A DNA stretch of 64,000 nucleotides, from assembly GCA_019426215.1 (NCBI GenBank), contig CM033399.1, positions 29,459,022-29,523,021 on the forward strand, written 5' to 3'. The translations under genes and the position numbers were made by a program. This document shows positions 23,401-36,471 of this stretch, piece after piece (within the stretch, counting starts at the first letter, position 1; the number at the start of each line of letters is the position of its first letter). The notes under the pieces were generated by a model. The model ran no database searches. It worked only from the letters and a program-made list of their open reading frames with translations, and was not told the DNA's origin. Origin of the DNA: Buddleja alternifolia (taxonomy: Eukaryota; Streptophyta; Magnoliopsida; Lamiales; Scrophulariaceae).

Positions 23401-26400
23401 ATTATTATGATAATTAATAGTACCAATATAAGATGAAAAAACATGAACGGTTGTGATTCTCTGAGCTCAAAATCGTTTGAGAAGAAATGTCTGATATCCC
23501 CAAATATCATACTAAAGTCCACATGTGATTAATTATTTGATGCTTTGCAACATGAAATATCGCTTTCTTCATTCGTGCTTTATAGTGATGTTCTAGATAA
23601 TTCACCATTGTTTTGAAATTGTCTTCCAGATTGATGTCAACGGAAAGAATACGGCACCCCTTTACAAGTTCCTGAAGTCGGAAAAAGGTGGTCTATTCAT
23701 CGATGCTATCAAATGGAATTTTACAAAGTTTCTGGTGAACAAACAAGGAAAAGTTGTGGAGAGATATGCTCCTACAACATCACCACTTCAAATCGAGGTA
23801 CGACAACTTCTTCATTTATTCATCTCTTTTATTAACTTGTGATAAGAAAATTATTATCGCTATTGACAATTAGTGTATGTACCTTTAGTGAAAACAATTA
23901 TAGTTGTCACTCTATTTGTGTTGTCACTTTACATGTGTCACTAATTATCATTAGTGACAACTCTAAATAAACTTTGTCACCAAAAATCCTTGTTATGATA
24001 AAAGCAAAAATTATTCACTCATTATATATATGTAATGATTCCCTCAATATATATACATATATATAGTGATAATTTTAACGTTATCACTTTCAAATTTTGT
24101 CACTAATATTATTTTTGCTGTAGTGATATGAAAATGGTATGATCTATATCCGACACATATAAGGTATTTTAAGAATTAGTTAATTACACTTAGTAAGTAA
24201 TATATCATGGCTCGAGTCACTTGACTGTATATCGACATGGACTATTTATATGCAAATCTCCTTTTGTAATTAACACCACTTCGTATTCCTTTTTCAATTT
24301 TGTGTTTCATCTAATATTGTGTTATCATGCATGCACTCCAATTATACAAAAAATTCATATTAATTATATATTTGTAAAAAGTATTTTCTATATACTTAAC
24401 GTGTATCTATAATATCTTATAGCATAAGATAAGACATCAAATTAAAAATTAATAAAGGATGTGAATTGCTTTCTAAGTCGATCAAGATCGCCACAAATTA
24501 AGTTCATGAATTCGATCATGCAGAAAGTTTATTCTACTCCATAACCTTTCCACCCCCATGTATGGGCATTGATATTTGGTGGTTTTATTCTTGTATTTAT
24601 AATATCTTCATTGACATCTATTATCGATTGGTATTGCATGCTGAATTTTGAAGTTAAATTTATTGACATAGTGAATAAGACTAAAATATCATCAATCAAT
24701 CTCAATCATGTTGAATGAATACTTCACTCATTTTTATAGTAGATCAGGTGTGATACAGTTGATCTACTTTTCACTAACTAGTAGATCATGATGGGCCGAG
24801 TTGAGTGAATTTTTATTATCCAACCCCTACTAAGTATGATTATGATTATATCGATTCTATCACCCTCAATCCAAAGTAGAATTGTCACGGTATTGGTCAA
24901 TAATGTTTTCATACATACAAGATTGAAGTGAGTAGTGTTACTAGATCAACTGTTGGCAATGTTACTATTTCATATCACATCATAAAATGTGCAGTTAGTC
25001 AGGAAAGACTCCATAAAATGTTAGTTTTACTTTATTAAACTTTACACGTGCATTCGCACGTGTGAATCGTTTTTATATAATAAAAGATCTAGAAATATTG
25101 AAAAATAATTTTGGAATAATATAAAACTTATCAATATTTCATTTAGGTATTTCGAATTAGGTCAATCTTGTTTAATTTATTTGTCATAAGTTACAGAGTT
25201 AAGATAGTGAAAAAATTGTTTTTCAGGCTGATTTTTTTTTTATTTAGTTGATAATTGTTCTGAAAATACGTTAAATATCATTCACATTTCAAATAGAATT
25301 TTTTTACAGCCTACAAACGTGGACATGTTCTTCAGTACATGTCCTTGATTTTAGTTTAGCTGGTTTTAGAAAAATTAGCTTTGGTAACTTTTGATGAACT
25401 ACAATTTTGGCTTCATCATTGTACTACCTACAGCCATGGGTGAATTATAAGACTAATAATGTACATTTATTGTCTAGGACCTAATTGAACAGTTCTAGTT
25501 TGTTGTTTGTTATAGTTAGAATAGTGTATATATATATATATATATATAGAACACAGATTTAGATTTTGATAGATTTACTAATGCTTTTTATTGGGGAAAT
25601 ATAAAAATTTGTTATTAAATGTGTAATGAAAACTTAAAAGAAGGTGGAAAATTTTATGAAACTAAAAAATGCAAAGAGTGCAAGAAGCTAGAATTTGCTC
25701 TTGGAATTATCAAAGAGTTGTGCCAAACTAATCTTAAATATAGTCGCCTTATACCTTATTGTCTCATGAATCATGATCAATCCTCATTACTTGGATGCTC
25801 ATACATCTCTATCACTGACAATTCTTTCTTAACGCCAATTAACATCTTTCACTTTCTATAAAATCATCCACATATTCGTAGGGTCATGTTCATCTATAAC
25901 AACCTCATTTCTACCACTTAACAATGACCTTAATATACTTTTCCGGAGACGGGTGGGATCACCGCGTAGGCTTCCACAATCTTTTTATATGAAAAACAAT
26001 AAACAAGATATCAATCATAGCTTTCATATCAAAAATTATCATCAGACATACTAATAGTCCTTAATAGGTCTCCACAAAATATTCATATATGATAATATAC
26101 AAGTTCTTAACTACTACGCTGTCATATTTCTATTAAATATTACCAAACCGTAATATAACGCCAAACATTTCAAAAGACTTCACAGAATATTGAATAAAGA
26201 TAGCTTTCTTCATCATTGTACTACTTACAATTTGTAAAGCTGCCATATTTGAACAATACGATGGATATGTGGCCCGATCGAGTGCTTTGGATATGCATAA
26301 ACAAAGGGACATGCATATGCTCTGTAATCAAAATCTTAAGACCAAAAAAATTGCACGAAAAGGAGAAGATGAAGGCATGATTGTTATGTGATTTAAATTT

Positions 26401-28182
26401 CGATCAGGAATACATGTAGCTTCCATCTCATTGTACGTCTAAGTAAGTTGTGGTTACCTTGGCCTAATGACACCAAATTATCTATGTATCTATATCTATA
26501 TCTATATCTATATCTATCTATACTACTATAAAAGTGTGGATAATCTTAGTGTTTCTTCCAATTGTGAATTGACTTGTGTATCCTTACTAATTATTGTTAT
26601 AAAATCCTTCACTTTCCTACCAATTATAAATAATGAAGCCAAGCCCCCACCACTTAACAAAAAAGAGAGAACAAAAACGTGCATTTTTCAACTTCCGGTG
26701 TACAATTTTTAAGTGAACAGTTCTCAAGTTATTCCTATTCTTGCATAATAAATATGCTTGGGTCTTTTAAACTACCTATGATTATTATTAAGGCTAATCA
26801 AAATAAATAAATTTTTTTTAAAAAAACGCATGGAATGCAAACAAGCTGAAAAGTAAATAGAGGGGCATTTTCGTGTTGGTGGCTGTTGCAAAAGTCCATA
26901 TATATAGTTATGAAATGTGCCTTCTAGAGGTCAAGCTCCAGCAACAATATTAGAGTCATGTTGAAGGGTGCAAATATTTTTCTTACTACAATTATTTCAT
27001 TTATAACTTGGTGTTCATGTCACTCGGTACATGAATGATTGGTATCTATTCAAAATTTCGAGTTCTTGGTTTCTAACTCTAAAAGCCTGAATCTCAACAT
27101 ACTTATGCAATTATTCCAAACCAAGTGTAAAAATTGAGTGGAGGAATCCAAATTAATTAATCGCTGTCAAATTAATTGATGATTGTGCAAAGAGAAGACG
27201 AGAACCTAACCATCAAACAAACAATACATGTGTAAAGTATCCAAAAAAGAAACAAATAAAAATGTTAATAGACAGAACTTCAACGACCAAATTAGCAGAC
27301 GATAAATTAATTATATTTTCTTAGAGAAAATGATCCAAAAAAAATAAAAAAAGTGAATGATATCACAAAAACTAGGCAAAACATAATCTTCTGTTAAATA
27401 TTATTTATCATTTGTATAAATAAAGGCACATTTACGTGCAACGCACGTAGTTTTTTCTAGTAGTAATAAGGGTCTAGTAAAAGAAGGGTCAAATAGTTAA
27501 TGTCTTATCACAATTAATTTTAATGGCATGTGAAGGGTCCTGCTGTCTAAAAACTTGTACAAAAATAACTCTAAAGAGTTCAATAAAAACGAAAATAACT
27601 CCAAAGAAAGAGTTTAATGAAAATGGAGAGCGACACATTTATCTTTCACGCTTAATGTGGGGGCACATCGAGATGCTGATTAAGGGTCACCCCAATAAAC
27701 TATTGATCGAATTAGTCTGTATAGAACAAGGATAAAGTACTCATTGTGTTGGTTCTTACGGTTAATCACAATAGGGAGGATAATAAGAATGAGAAAGTGG
27801 TGTAGTTGCTTAACCATACATTATAAGAGCTCTAATGGTGCCTTTAATTGTCAGAGTTTTGAGATCTTTTGTTGTAAAAATGCATCTAGATACAATTTAT
27901 CTCTAATATGCTATTAAGTGAGTTATTAACACATACTGTTATCAAGGACTATATGGTCTTTTCACAATTGAAAGAAACGGTTTGGAGATTCACACTTTTA
28001 GTGTAGTGTATAGATTATTGCATGATGTATATATTTTGCTTGCAAACTTTGGATGGAAATAAATAAAAAATCTAATTCAATTTAGTGGCTGGAGTCTTGA
28101 TTCTCCGAAAAGCTGGCATCGTCACCAATTATATTTGTATTTGATTTTGCAGAAAGACATACAAAAACTTCTGGCTAATTGA
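20460..28182 (+). CDS. Glutathione peroxidase, membrane-anchored (GPX3-like)
   Basis: Six exons: 20460-20594, 21814-21890, 22787-22848, 22945-23063, 23630-23797 and 28153-28182, all with GT-AG borders and consistent phases, giving 196 aa. Residues about 9-25 form a membrane anchor followed by LYYKYP, as in Arabidopsis GPX3. The fold has [13 protein letters not shown] with the peroxidatic Cys71, whose codon is split by intron 2, then ILAFPCNQF with Cys100 and [10 protein letters not shown] preceded by Cys119. The 29/19 spacing matches the three Cys of plant enzymes, which reduce hydroperoxides mainly with thioredoxin. [10 protein letters not shown] and APTTSPL follow; the last exon encodes KDIQKLLAN. 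The final intron is about 4.4 kb and holds a Helitron and a CACTA-like element. Start: first ATG of an open N-terminal frame. Likely in an organelle, ER or Golgi membrane, by inference from the anchor. Confidence 0.9.
20805..20975 (-). repeat. Diverged tRNA-derived SINE in GPX intron 1
   Basis: On the minus strand it has TTAGTCTAGTG (A-box region), ATGGGAGGTCC, GGTTCAATTC (B-box region), a TTTGGAGTGTTATAAAG segment and ACTCGGGTTTGTC...TATCCCC. All are in the same order as in the SINE at 11231-11436 (GTGGGAGGTCC, TTTATGGAGTTTGATAGAG, CCCGGGTTTGTC...TATCCCC). No clear target duplication. Confidence 0.7.
22143..22282. repeat. Small foldback element in GPX intron 2
   Basis: The left arm (22143-22176, ending CCATCATAAATGT) and right arm (22247-22282, starting ACATTTATGATG) are inverted repeats about 34 bp long around a 70-bp loop. 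The right side runs into ACACAAGGGGG-type sequence (22310-22395) of unknown origin. Confidence 0.55.
23842..24125. repeat. CACTA-like non-autonomous fragment in GPX intron 5
   Basis: The right end TATTTTTGCTGTAGTG reads CACTACAGCAAAAATA on the minus strand, CACTA-type. The left end (GAAAATTATTATCGCTATTGACAA) is weakly inverted to it. The interior is rich in GTCAC and TGACA words, like 53340-53825. Confidence 0.45.
26517..27460 (+). mobile_element. Non-autonomous Helitron-like element 2
   Basis: Lies in intron 5 of the peroxidase gene. The 5' end is TCTATACTACTATAAAAG, next to a TATCTA microsatellite. The 3' end is the perfect hairpin ACGTGC-AAC-GCACGT, eight bases, then CTAG. It is flanked by A (26516) and T (27461). 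944 bp, no helicase frame. Ends match element 1 (2113-3285), so one Helitron source could have made both. Confidence 0.72.
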
Positions 28183-31100
28183 TCATGCAGGTTTGCTTCT
28201 TTTCTCATTTCTATAAGACTATAACTATAAGTCTATCACAATCATTGATTACTTCTATTCATCAGATTAGAAAAATTTCCTTCTCCAGGCAGAAAGACCG
28301 GTACAGAAATATTTTAAGAATGTCATACGAGGAAAGCTGGTAAAGAAATGTGGTTAAGAGTCCAAGAATGTAATAACTCTATCGCTTTGATCTTCGATCC
28401 TGCAGGAGGCACTGATTGTCGCCATGTAACATTCGACGAAAGTGACTTTTTTTTTTCTTTCTTTTTCTCATTTCTTGCCCGTGGTTGATGTATGTAACTG
28501 TAACAGAGAGCAATTATAAGAATTTTTCCTTTCAAATATGTAAAGTTTATTGGAAATACTGGGATCAAATTTGGATGAGATCTTCTAATGGAACGGAACT
28601 CTTATTGCATCTGCTATTGCAAGTATTGGGTGAATGATACGTGTTTTTATATTTTTTATTGACCACGTGCCATTCGCTGAATACTAGCAACAAGAATTGG
28701 AATTGCTATATATAGATGATCTCATATGCTTCGGAGTGGTGAAACTTCTGCAATTGAATTTCTGAGCTTCCAAACACATTGTTAGGTTTGTGAACTTTTT
28801 ATTGTAGTGTGATTTTGTGAGGATGTACCCAAAAAAAAAAAAAAGCAAAGAAAAATGTAGTGTGAGGAGACCCACCTGGGGGTCACCAAAGAGCCGACTT
28901 GGCTCGAAAATGGTTCGACTCGAGCTTAAGAAAATTCAAACCAAGCTCAAGCCAAAAAATGCATGTTTGAAGGCTCGCAAGCCTGATCAAATTTTATTTA
29001 TTAATATATGTTTATCCATTTATTAATATATATATATATATAATAAATAATATATGTATAAATAATCATTTATTTGATATTTATCATGATTATGTTAATA
29101 ATATATACATATATTAATATAAAATTAGTACTATGTATATAATATTAATAAAAAAATATTTTTTTATTTTTTTCTAAGCTCAAGGCCGGCTTGACTCGAG
29201 TCGTTCCAGGCTAGAGCTCGAACAAGAACAAGCTCGAGCCGAAAAATTGGAGTTCGGCTCGTGGGCACCCCTAAAACCCCCCATATTAAAATCTAATAAA
29301 CTTCCTCGACCTTTGAGCTAATGGATTGTCACTAAGAAATACTTATAAAATATTGAGAGCTTATTTTACACTAAAAATAAGGGAAATGATATTGGCGTTC
29401 AACATATTCTATTGGGAGCACCAATAGTAATTTTTTCGAGCTCTAATGTTGAGTCTTTAAAAATGAACATTGTTACAACTTAGAAGTTCTCAAGATATTT
29501 TATAAGTTATTGGAGCTTATAAGATGTTTACTCGGCATAAGTTTAACGAAAAAAATAAAACAATACTATAGTTAATATTGCTAGATTCCACTATTTGTCC
29601 ATGTTGTCTTTTTCTAAACAAGTATATGCTAACATGTAATCAAGTTCTTCCATTTTACTAAAAGCTAAAAGAAAAGGGAAGATGTGTTGGATTGAAAATA
29701 TTTTGTAGTGCGTTCAGAATGCTGTTTAAATTCCGACATCCATTTCTTACCTAAAGAAGTTCTATATATGCTTCATAACAAAAAAAAAAAAGTTTTATAT
29801 ATGTATCTCACATGTAAATTTAATTCCAACTCGGAGATTTGGAACCATTTATCATAGGATAATAGGTAAATCGTGTCTGAATTTGGACAATAACTTTCTT
29901 TGTGTTTTATGCAAAGTCATAATAAAGAAACAAACAAATCGACTTTGGAGCTTGGTTTAGATATTTTTGTATATTCTTATGTGAGCAAAATTGCTTTTTG
30001 TCTCATTGAATAGAATGGCGAACATCTTTCTTCCCTGATTTTATGAGCTTTGCACATTTAATTTAATAGTTCTTTAATTACAGTATATTTGGTCCACAAT
30101 TTTTGGACAGAATAAGTCAATCACGTGACCGTTAGTTATACTGATTTGGTGAGAAAAATTCATGGTGAAAGACACATGAGGGATTTAAGTAGGGATAAAT
30201 ATCCGTTTTTTCGTGGGAAGAATTAATGTTCAAACGCTCTCATTGAAGCCCTTATATACCTTTGACATAATTTTTTTCACCATGTCAGTAAAACTAATAT
30301 ACACGTGAACTCACGTGACCAGTTGGTTTAAAAAACTAACTTTAACTACATATGCAATAGTTTCTAAACTGATGGATTAAATATAACCAACATGTAATTT
30401 TGCCTTTTTATATATAAATTGCATAGTGCCCGTATTACATGGATTGCCATCCCATAGCACCATAATGAAAATTCTATGATGGAACTCAAACACCAATAGA
30501 TGTAAGTGATTTTAGCATATTTTACTAATTGAACTTTACATTCGATGGTGTTATATGGATTGACTCCAATGGACCCGATCCACCTTAAAATCAGCCAGCA
30601 AGCATAGTGCCCACACTACATTGCCATTGTTTCCCAAGGATTACCTGTTAACAAGGAAATTTGATACCAAACTAGAAAACAACTAAATTTTTTTTTTTTT
30701 GGTTTCTTCCTAGGGCAGGCATTAGTCTACATCATGATGAGGCCTGGATCTATGTGGGAACTAATATTATAATCAGCAGTCATTAATAGACAAATATGTA
30801 CTGAGATATAAATTAAAAGGACAAATTGAAAGAAAATAATAGCTCCATGGAATTCATAACTATTAATTAGATGAATTAATGAGTGATGTCGATGTAAAAA
30901 AATCTTTTAGTGTATGTCCATAGCCATAGATATTGCTCAAACTCTTTCTAATTTGTACTTTTGGGTACAATTTAAGCATAAACCAACAAACACCTTGGTA
31001 CTAGCCGAGCTTGTCCAATTAAGCTACATAGAATAGAATAACCATCAAATGTAACGAAAGGTTCCCTTAGTAGTTTTTAGACAGTCTCAACACTATCACA

Positions 31101-31407
31101 ATAAAATTCAGGACAATCACAATCATTTATATAAACAGACGATGCAATCACACGAATGCTCACAATCATTTGTGTTAGTAATTGTTAAGAGATCAAGTAC
31201 ATAACTTATATGAATAATCCATTTTTTAATAGACAATAATGTATATGCTTCGAATAACATACAAATACGTTAAGTAGAGACCTTACCACGACAGTGGTGA
31301 ATCATTTTAGATATCCGTGCACTTTGTGGGAATCGAGATACAAACTCACTTAATAAATCGTATCTTTGGCTCAAACACAATGTTTCTTAACGAGGAAACT
31401 CTCACAG
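28183..31407. other. GPX 3' UTR and intergenic region
   Basis: The first few hundred bases (to about 28600) probably include the peroxidase 3' UTR. A GAGCTCG/CGAGCC-rich repeat at 28875-29272 begins GGGGGTCACC and ends GGGCACCCC, like a small DNA element with an AT-rich core. No coding sequence is supported in the rest. Confidence 0.4.
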
Positions 31408-31637
31408 TTTGTTTGGTTCTAGAAATTTGACAATGAAAGGAAAAGGAAATGGAAGGAAAATCAATTTCTTTTGTTTGATTACTTGAGAAAAGAAAAAAGA
31501 AAAGAAAATAGGAGTAAAAACTTAATATTAATTTGTGCCAATTTTTTTTTTCTCATCACTTGATGAGAAAAATGGTAGAAAACAAGAAGCTTTCCTTTTC
31601 CGTTTCTTTCTTCACCAAAATCCTTGAACCAAACAAA
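31408..31637. repeat. Foldback MITE upstream of UGT-1
   Basis: Starts TTTGTTTGGTTC and ends GAACCAAACAAA: a perfect 12-bp inverted terminal repeat 230 bp apart. Inner purine- and pyrimidine-rich arms (GGAAAAGG / CCTTTTCC) extend the pairing. It ends 107 bp upstream of the UGT-1 TATA box, so it lies in the proximal promoter. Confidence 0.6.
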
Positions 31638-31744
31638 GCGTCAGGTTCCCAAGAGGGATTGATCCCTATTTCACTACTCTACCCACCACAAAAAAGAAAA
31701 ACATAAAAAAAAGGAAAAAATCATTCACACCCAAACTTATCATC

Positions 31745-31752
31745 TATAAATA
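31745..31752 (+). promoter_or_regulatory. TATA box of UGT-1
   Basis: TATAAATA, 60 bp upstream of the ATG at 31805. The surrounding CACACCCAAA...CATCTATAAA is shared with the UGT-2 promoter. Confidence 0.65.
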
Positions 31753-31804
31753 TATGTGATGCACAAATTAAGTACCATTGGAGAGCTAGCATTGAACTGA
31801 GCTC

Positions 31805-34800
31805 ATGACAATGGTTAAGGGCAAGAAACCTCATGTATTAGCTGTGCCATTACCATTTCAAGGCCATGTCAAACCTCTCATGAAACTATGCCGCCAAATA
31901 GCCAAACGTGGGATTAAGGTTACATTTGTTAACATACAATCCATACATGAAAAAATACTTGCAGCTGCTGCTAAAGTGTCCCATAAAGAAGAGGAGGATA
32001 ACATAGTCCTGGCTTCAATCCCAGATGGTCGAAGTCCTGAGGACGATATAAACGACACTTTTAAGCTATTGGAGACGCTCAGAAATACGATGCCAAGTTC
32101 TCTAACAGATTTGATTGAGAGGATTAACAGTAGTTCACATGATGATGAGAAGATTAGCTGTGTCATAGCTGATATTACAATTGGCTGGGTTTTGGAGACT
32201 GCTCAAAAGATGGGAGCGGAGCCTGTTGTTTTTTCGCCGGCTTCTGCAGCAGCGTTGGCCATAATACTTCACATTCCAAAGCTCTTGGAAGAAGGATATC
32301 TCGACTCCAATGGTAAGATAAAGGCATTTTCACTTCTGTATTATTTTCTTCTTTCTTTTTTTCATTTTATTTTAGGTTTTATTGGGAGAATGTGTTTTAC
32401 ATTTTGGGTTATCTTCTAGATTCCTCATTCGTCTCATATTTCATTTTATATGTTAGTTGTTAACTCGAATTTGCCCCAAATCTTTAGAACCACATGATAA
32501 TCATGATTTTAGAATGATGAAAGAGAAACATATACCTGATCCATGGCATGAGATCCTAGTTCTTCACGGTCTAGAACATAAGCCCTCCTCTTGAGAAACT
32601 TGTCCTTCACTCTAGTGGTCTTCTAGAAGATGGGAAATCAAAAAACAAACTTCACGTTCTGACCCGGGGAACCACAACACCTTAATAACTAATGCAATTA
32701 TTAACAATTACTAATTTAGCCTATCATAAAATTCGTATTACACTTTGGTCCAAACATAGGAGGCCCATGCTTTGAATAATACATTAATAGGCCCAATGTC
32801 CATTATTTTATCACTTTTAATAAAAACCTAACTTTATTAGTAGCCCATAAATCACAGTTATTTTATTTATGGTCCACATAATTATCAGATTAAATCTAAC
32901 ATTATATACTTATGACATGTGCATAAAAATTACTTTACCATTATATTTAAGGAATGAATTAGGGTATGTGTCATGCATATAATAATTGAACTAAGAGATG
33001 AAATACCAATTTGGAAAAGTTGATCCAAATCTAAAGTTTTAGGACTGACCTTTGATGACAATTCAGAGCTTTTGATTCAAATTGGTATTTCTCTCATATT
33101 CTGTTTCTTATATTCATGTTACGTGTATAAATTTTTTTCTTAAATATACATGCGTGTGATGGGTGCATAAATATGAGATAAAACTTTATTTTAAAATAAA
33201 GCATCTGTTGTGCTTAAATGAGTGTTCAGTACAAGTTTGAAATGACATACGGTGAAATTTCACCATATGAATGATTCTATAATGGACGGTGTTTTATGAT
33301 AGAAGATTAAGCTCGTAATGTATTTAGAATTCTGATGAATAATTGGATAGTATTATTCTGAATGATTTACAAGTGTACATACGGCGTTATATATAGATGT
33401 AAAGTGTAGCCCTCACTATACAATGGATTGGACTATATGTACGCTTGTTCACATTTTAGTACAACTATACGAGCCATTCTATAATGGTCGGGTGTTATTG
33501 CTTTTTAAGCATTATTAACTCTTTGTTCATGGGGAGGATAGTGGTGTTTTCAGGGACGAAATTAGGAATTATACTAAAGGAGGTGAGATTGTTGTGATAT
33601 ACATGCGTTTCGTTTGCCTGGTAGTCGAAGGATTGTATGGGGGTGCGGGGGGCTTGCCCCCTGCGGTACGGAACGCTATATACATGTATGCGGAAAAATT
33701 AGGGATTAGGTTTAGTAAAAACTTTTGACATACTTTGTACTTTGTACCTCTTTTGTTAATAGTGAAATTTTTTTATCCTCTACAGTGGACGTAGGCAATT
33801 GCCGGGCCACATAGAAATAATACATTTTTCATAACTAATCAAATAAAATATAATTTTAAAACTAAAATGAAAAATGGTCCTAATATAAAATAAAACAAAA
33901 CATAAAAAGCCTGAGAAGTATGATTTGACTAATATCAATTTTAATATTTCAAATTAAAAATGGCGATCTTTGTTACATTTCATCAATAATATCCAATTTC
34001 GTGAAAATCAACTATCAAAAGATAAAGCAAAAATAAAAAGATACTTATTATATAGAAGAAATGGTTGATGAGATTTATACAAATCATGGGTGATGTGAAA
34101 ATGTAAAATCATAACAAAAATTCTAACTTAAAATTTTGATTATATAACCTACTGGAATGTTCAACTGCATCAATTATTCTACTATGTGGGCTTGGGCTAG
34201 TTGGTGGGTTAGAAATATGAATTAATTTTGCTTTTTGTAATTTTTGAGGGGGAGGCGAAAATACAAAATTTAAAAAATTTATACTTGAAAATTAGAAAAT
34301 GAAAAAATTGAGGGGCGTTGTGGCACCCTCCAAGCCCCCCTCGCTCCGTCCCTGGGTGTTTTACATCCAACCCCCTTGATAAAATATTCAACAAACATTT
34401 GTTCTATCTAAGAATTACACTTTTACTATCTCGTGAAAACGGTAATATCTTGAATTTCAATTACCAATTTAAGGAAATAGGCTAATATCACTCTGTCAAA
34501 TTGTATAATTAGATGCTCATTGCCTCCAGATTAATTATTTTTCTATATTTTCATAGTAGGTAGTTGTTGTTATTTGTTACTTATGACTTATTGATCAAGT
34601 ATTGTTAATCATATTTTTGATATAATAATATTCAGTTTCTTCACTTAAAAAAAAAAAAACGAAAGAGGGAAAGACAAGGGTAAACCCAAATCTATATCTT
34701 ATATGAATTTCTTTTTAGTTGATTTCATGTCAAACATATCAATATAATATGTATCTTTATGAATCTTCCACCCGGGCCTCATGCGAGGCGTCAATTGCTT

Positions 34801-35811
34801 CCAAGGTTGATCATTAGCTTTCTTTCATTCTTTTTTACTTTTTAAGTTTTATTTTCATGTATCGGGAAATGCAATTCATGAGATATTAATATATTGTGAC
34901 CATATATTTTCTTGAATGCAGGAAGCATCACGAAAGGTGAAATTATCAGCCTGTCAGATAATATGCCCGCTTGGAGAAGAAACGAATTATCCTGGAACTT
35001 TCTTGCTAACTTAGAAACCCAAAAAATCTTCTTTGAATGTTCAATAAGAATCGAAAAAACAATTAATCAAGCTAAATGGTTACTATGCAACACTTCTTAT
35101 GAACTCGAATCCTCAGCTTGTGATTTGAACCCGAACTTATTCCCCATTGGCCCATTACTCGAGAACCCTGCCCGGAAATCTTCTTCCAATTCATGGAGCT
35201 TCCATTCTGAAGACGAGTCTTGTTTAACCTGGTTGAACAATAAACCAGTTGGATCAGTAATTTACGTTTCTTTTGGTAGCTTAGCAATTTTCTCTCAGCA
35301 CCAATTAGACGAACTCGCGCTCGGGCTTGAGCTATGTGGCCATCATTTTCTGTGGGTCGTTAGGTCGGACCTTGCAAACGGGTCACCCGTTGTATGCCCA
35401 GATGGCTTCCTGGAGAGAGTTAACGGGTTTGGAAAGATTATCGAGTGGGCGCCTCAAGAACAAGTTTTATCTCATCCTTCTGTTGCGGGTTTTTTATCGC
35501 ATTGTGGATGGAATTCGACTATGGAAGGATTAAGTATGGGGGTACCTTTTCTGTGTTGGCCTTATTTTTCAGATCAATATCATAACCAGAGTTATATTTG
35601 TGATAAGTGGGAGATTGGGTTGAGGATTAATCCTGATGAAAATGGGATTAGGACAAAGGAGGAAATCAAGACGAAAGTTCAGATATTGTTTGCTGATAAT
35701 AAATGGAAGAAAAATGTATTGAAAATGAAGGAAATGGCTGCTAAGAGCATCAGTGAAGGTGGATCTTCTTATAAGAATTTTGAAAAATTTATTGATCATC
35801 TTAGGGAATGA
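31805..35811 (+). CDS. UDP-glycosyltransferase, UGT83A-like
   Basis: Family-1 glycosyltransferase that moves a sugar, probably glucose, from UDP-sugar to a small lipophilic acceptor in the cytosol; the acceptor is not evident. Exons 31805-32312 and 34922-35811 join at a phase-1 intron within a Gly codon, giving 465 aa. The N-terminal acceptor domain has PFQGHVKPL with catalytic His21 and IADITIGW with the partner Asp123. The C-terminal domain carries the 44-residue PSPG box at residues 345-388 (WAPQEQVLSHPS ... HCGWNST ... DQ), whose final Gln is the usual glucose-type residue. The 2.6-kb intron holds hAT copy B. UGT83A assignment rests on overall resemblance to Arabidopsis UGT83A1. An alternative ATG two codons later (31811) is possible. 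Confidence 0.9.
33000..33091. repeat. Short inverted repeat in UGT-1 intron
   Basis: GAAATACCAATTTG (33000-33013) and its exact complement CAAATTGGTATTTC (33078-33091) flank a 64-bp loop. It could be a tiny foldback element or a hairpin in the unspliced transcript. Confidence 0.5.
33551..34354. mobile_element. hAT-type non-autonomous element, copy B
   Basis: Ends CAGGGACGAAAT and CGCTCCGTCCCTG, flanked by a perfect 8-bp duplication GGTGTTTT (33543-33550 and 34355-34362). 804 bp, inserted in the UGT-1 intron, inverted relative to copy A; homology to A runs through the whole element. No transposase. Confidence 0.92.
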
Positions 35812-36215
35812 TGATGATTGTGGATGTGTTGTTTATGAATTTTAAATTTTTATTGGCTCGTTATTTAGTCGTGTCATGTTGGTTTATGAAATGTTTTTTC
35901 ATGCATTTTCTTTCAAAATGTAATTGTTTTTCATGCATGTATCTTATTCAATGATACAAGTGATCAAAACTCATTGATATTCGCTTTCTGACTGATCTCT
36001 AAACTGTAATTCGGTGAAGGCTTAGTTTGGTTGTGTTTTCACTTTTCATAGTACACCTTGAGATGGAGGCGGTGTGTTTGGAAGATGAAACATATATAAG
36101 GATATTTTTTACCAGGGGTATTATTGAAAAATCAGTTCAAATTAATTACTCTGGCATTAGGATAATTGCTCTGGCTATATCACTGGCAGGTTAATTTCCA
36201 TAATGTCTTTACACA
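35812..36215. other. UGT-1 3' flank
   Basis: Contains the UGT-1 3' UTR (AAT-rich polyadenylation context near 35930-35950), then unassigned sequence. GGCAGGTTAATTTCCATAATG at about 36186-36205 resembles the outer end of the gypsy LTR at 50530 and may be a trace of the missing left LTR. Confidence 0.4.
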
Positions 36216-36471
36216 TTTTGGTGCACATCAAATGCCCCCACCCCCGGTTTACCTATTGGTATATATGGGAGTAGAAACAATGTTGTGTATGCAATTCTAT
36301 TCAGCTTTAGTTTGTACTGGAATGGAGGTCTTTAAGGGTATCCCACTTACTTTAGTATTTAAATGGAGGTAGGTGTGATAACTTTCACTTTTCCTCCCAC
36401 TCACACTTTAACATTCCCAAAGATTTAACTTGAAGAAATTCTCTCTCTAGGAGGTCTTTTTCTTTTCCACC

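Noticed and set aside
25619..25861. 80-codon ORF in GPX intron 5 with Cys-Lys-rich start
   Set aside because: A KKCKECKK stretch alone is not a zinc finger; it lies inside an intron and has no homologous look.
28875..29272. Possible tandem CRISPR-like or regulatory palindromes (GAGCTCG words)
   Set aside because: Irregular spacing and plant context; these are dispersed short-element words.
31858..32166. Minus-strand ORF over UGT-1 exon 1 (and a similar one at 62589-62774 over UGT-2)
   Set aside because: Mirror of the conserved UGT coding frame; explained by codon structure.
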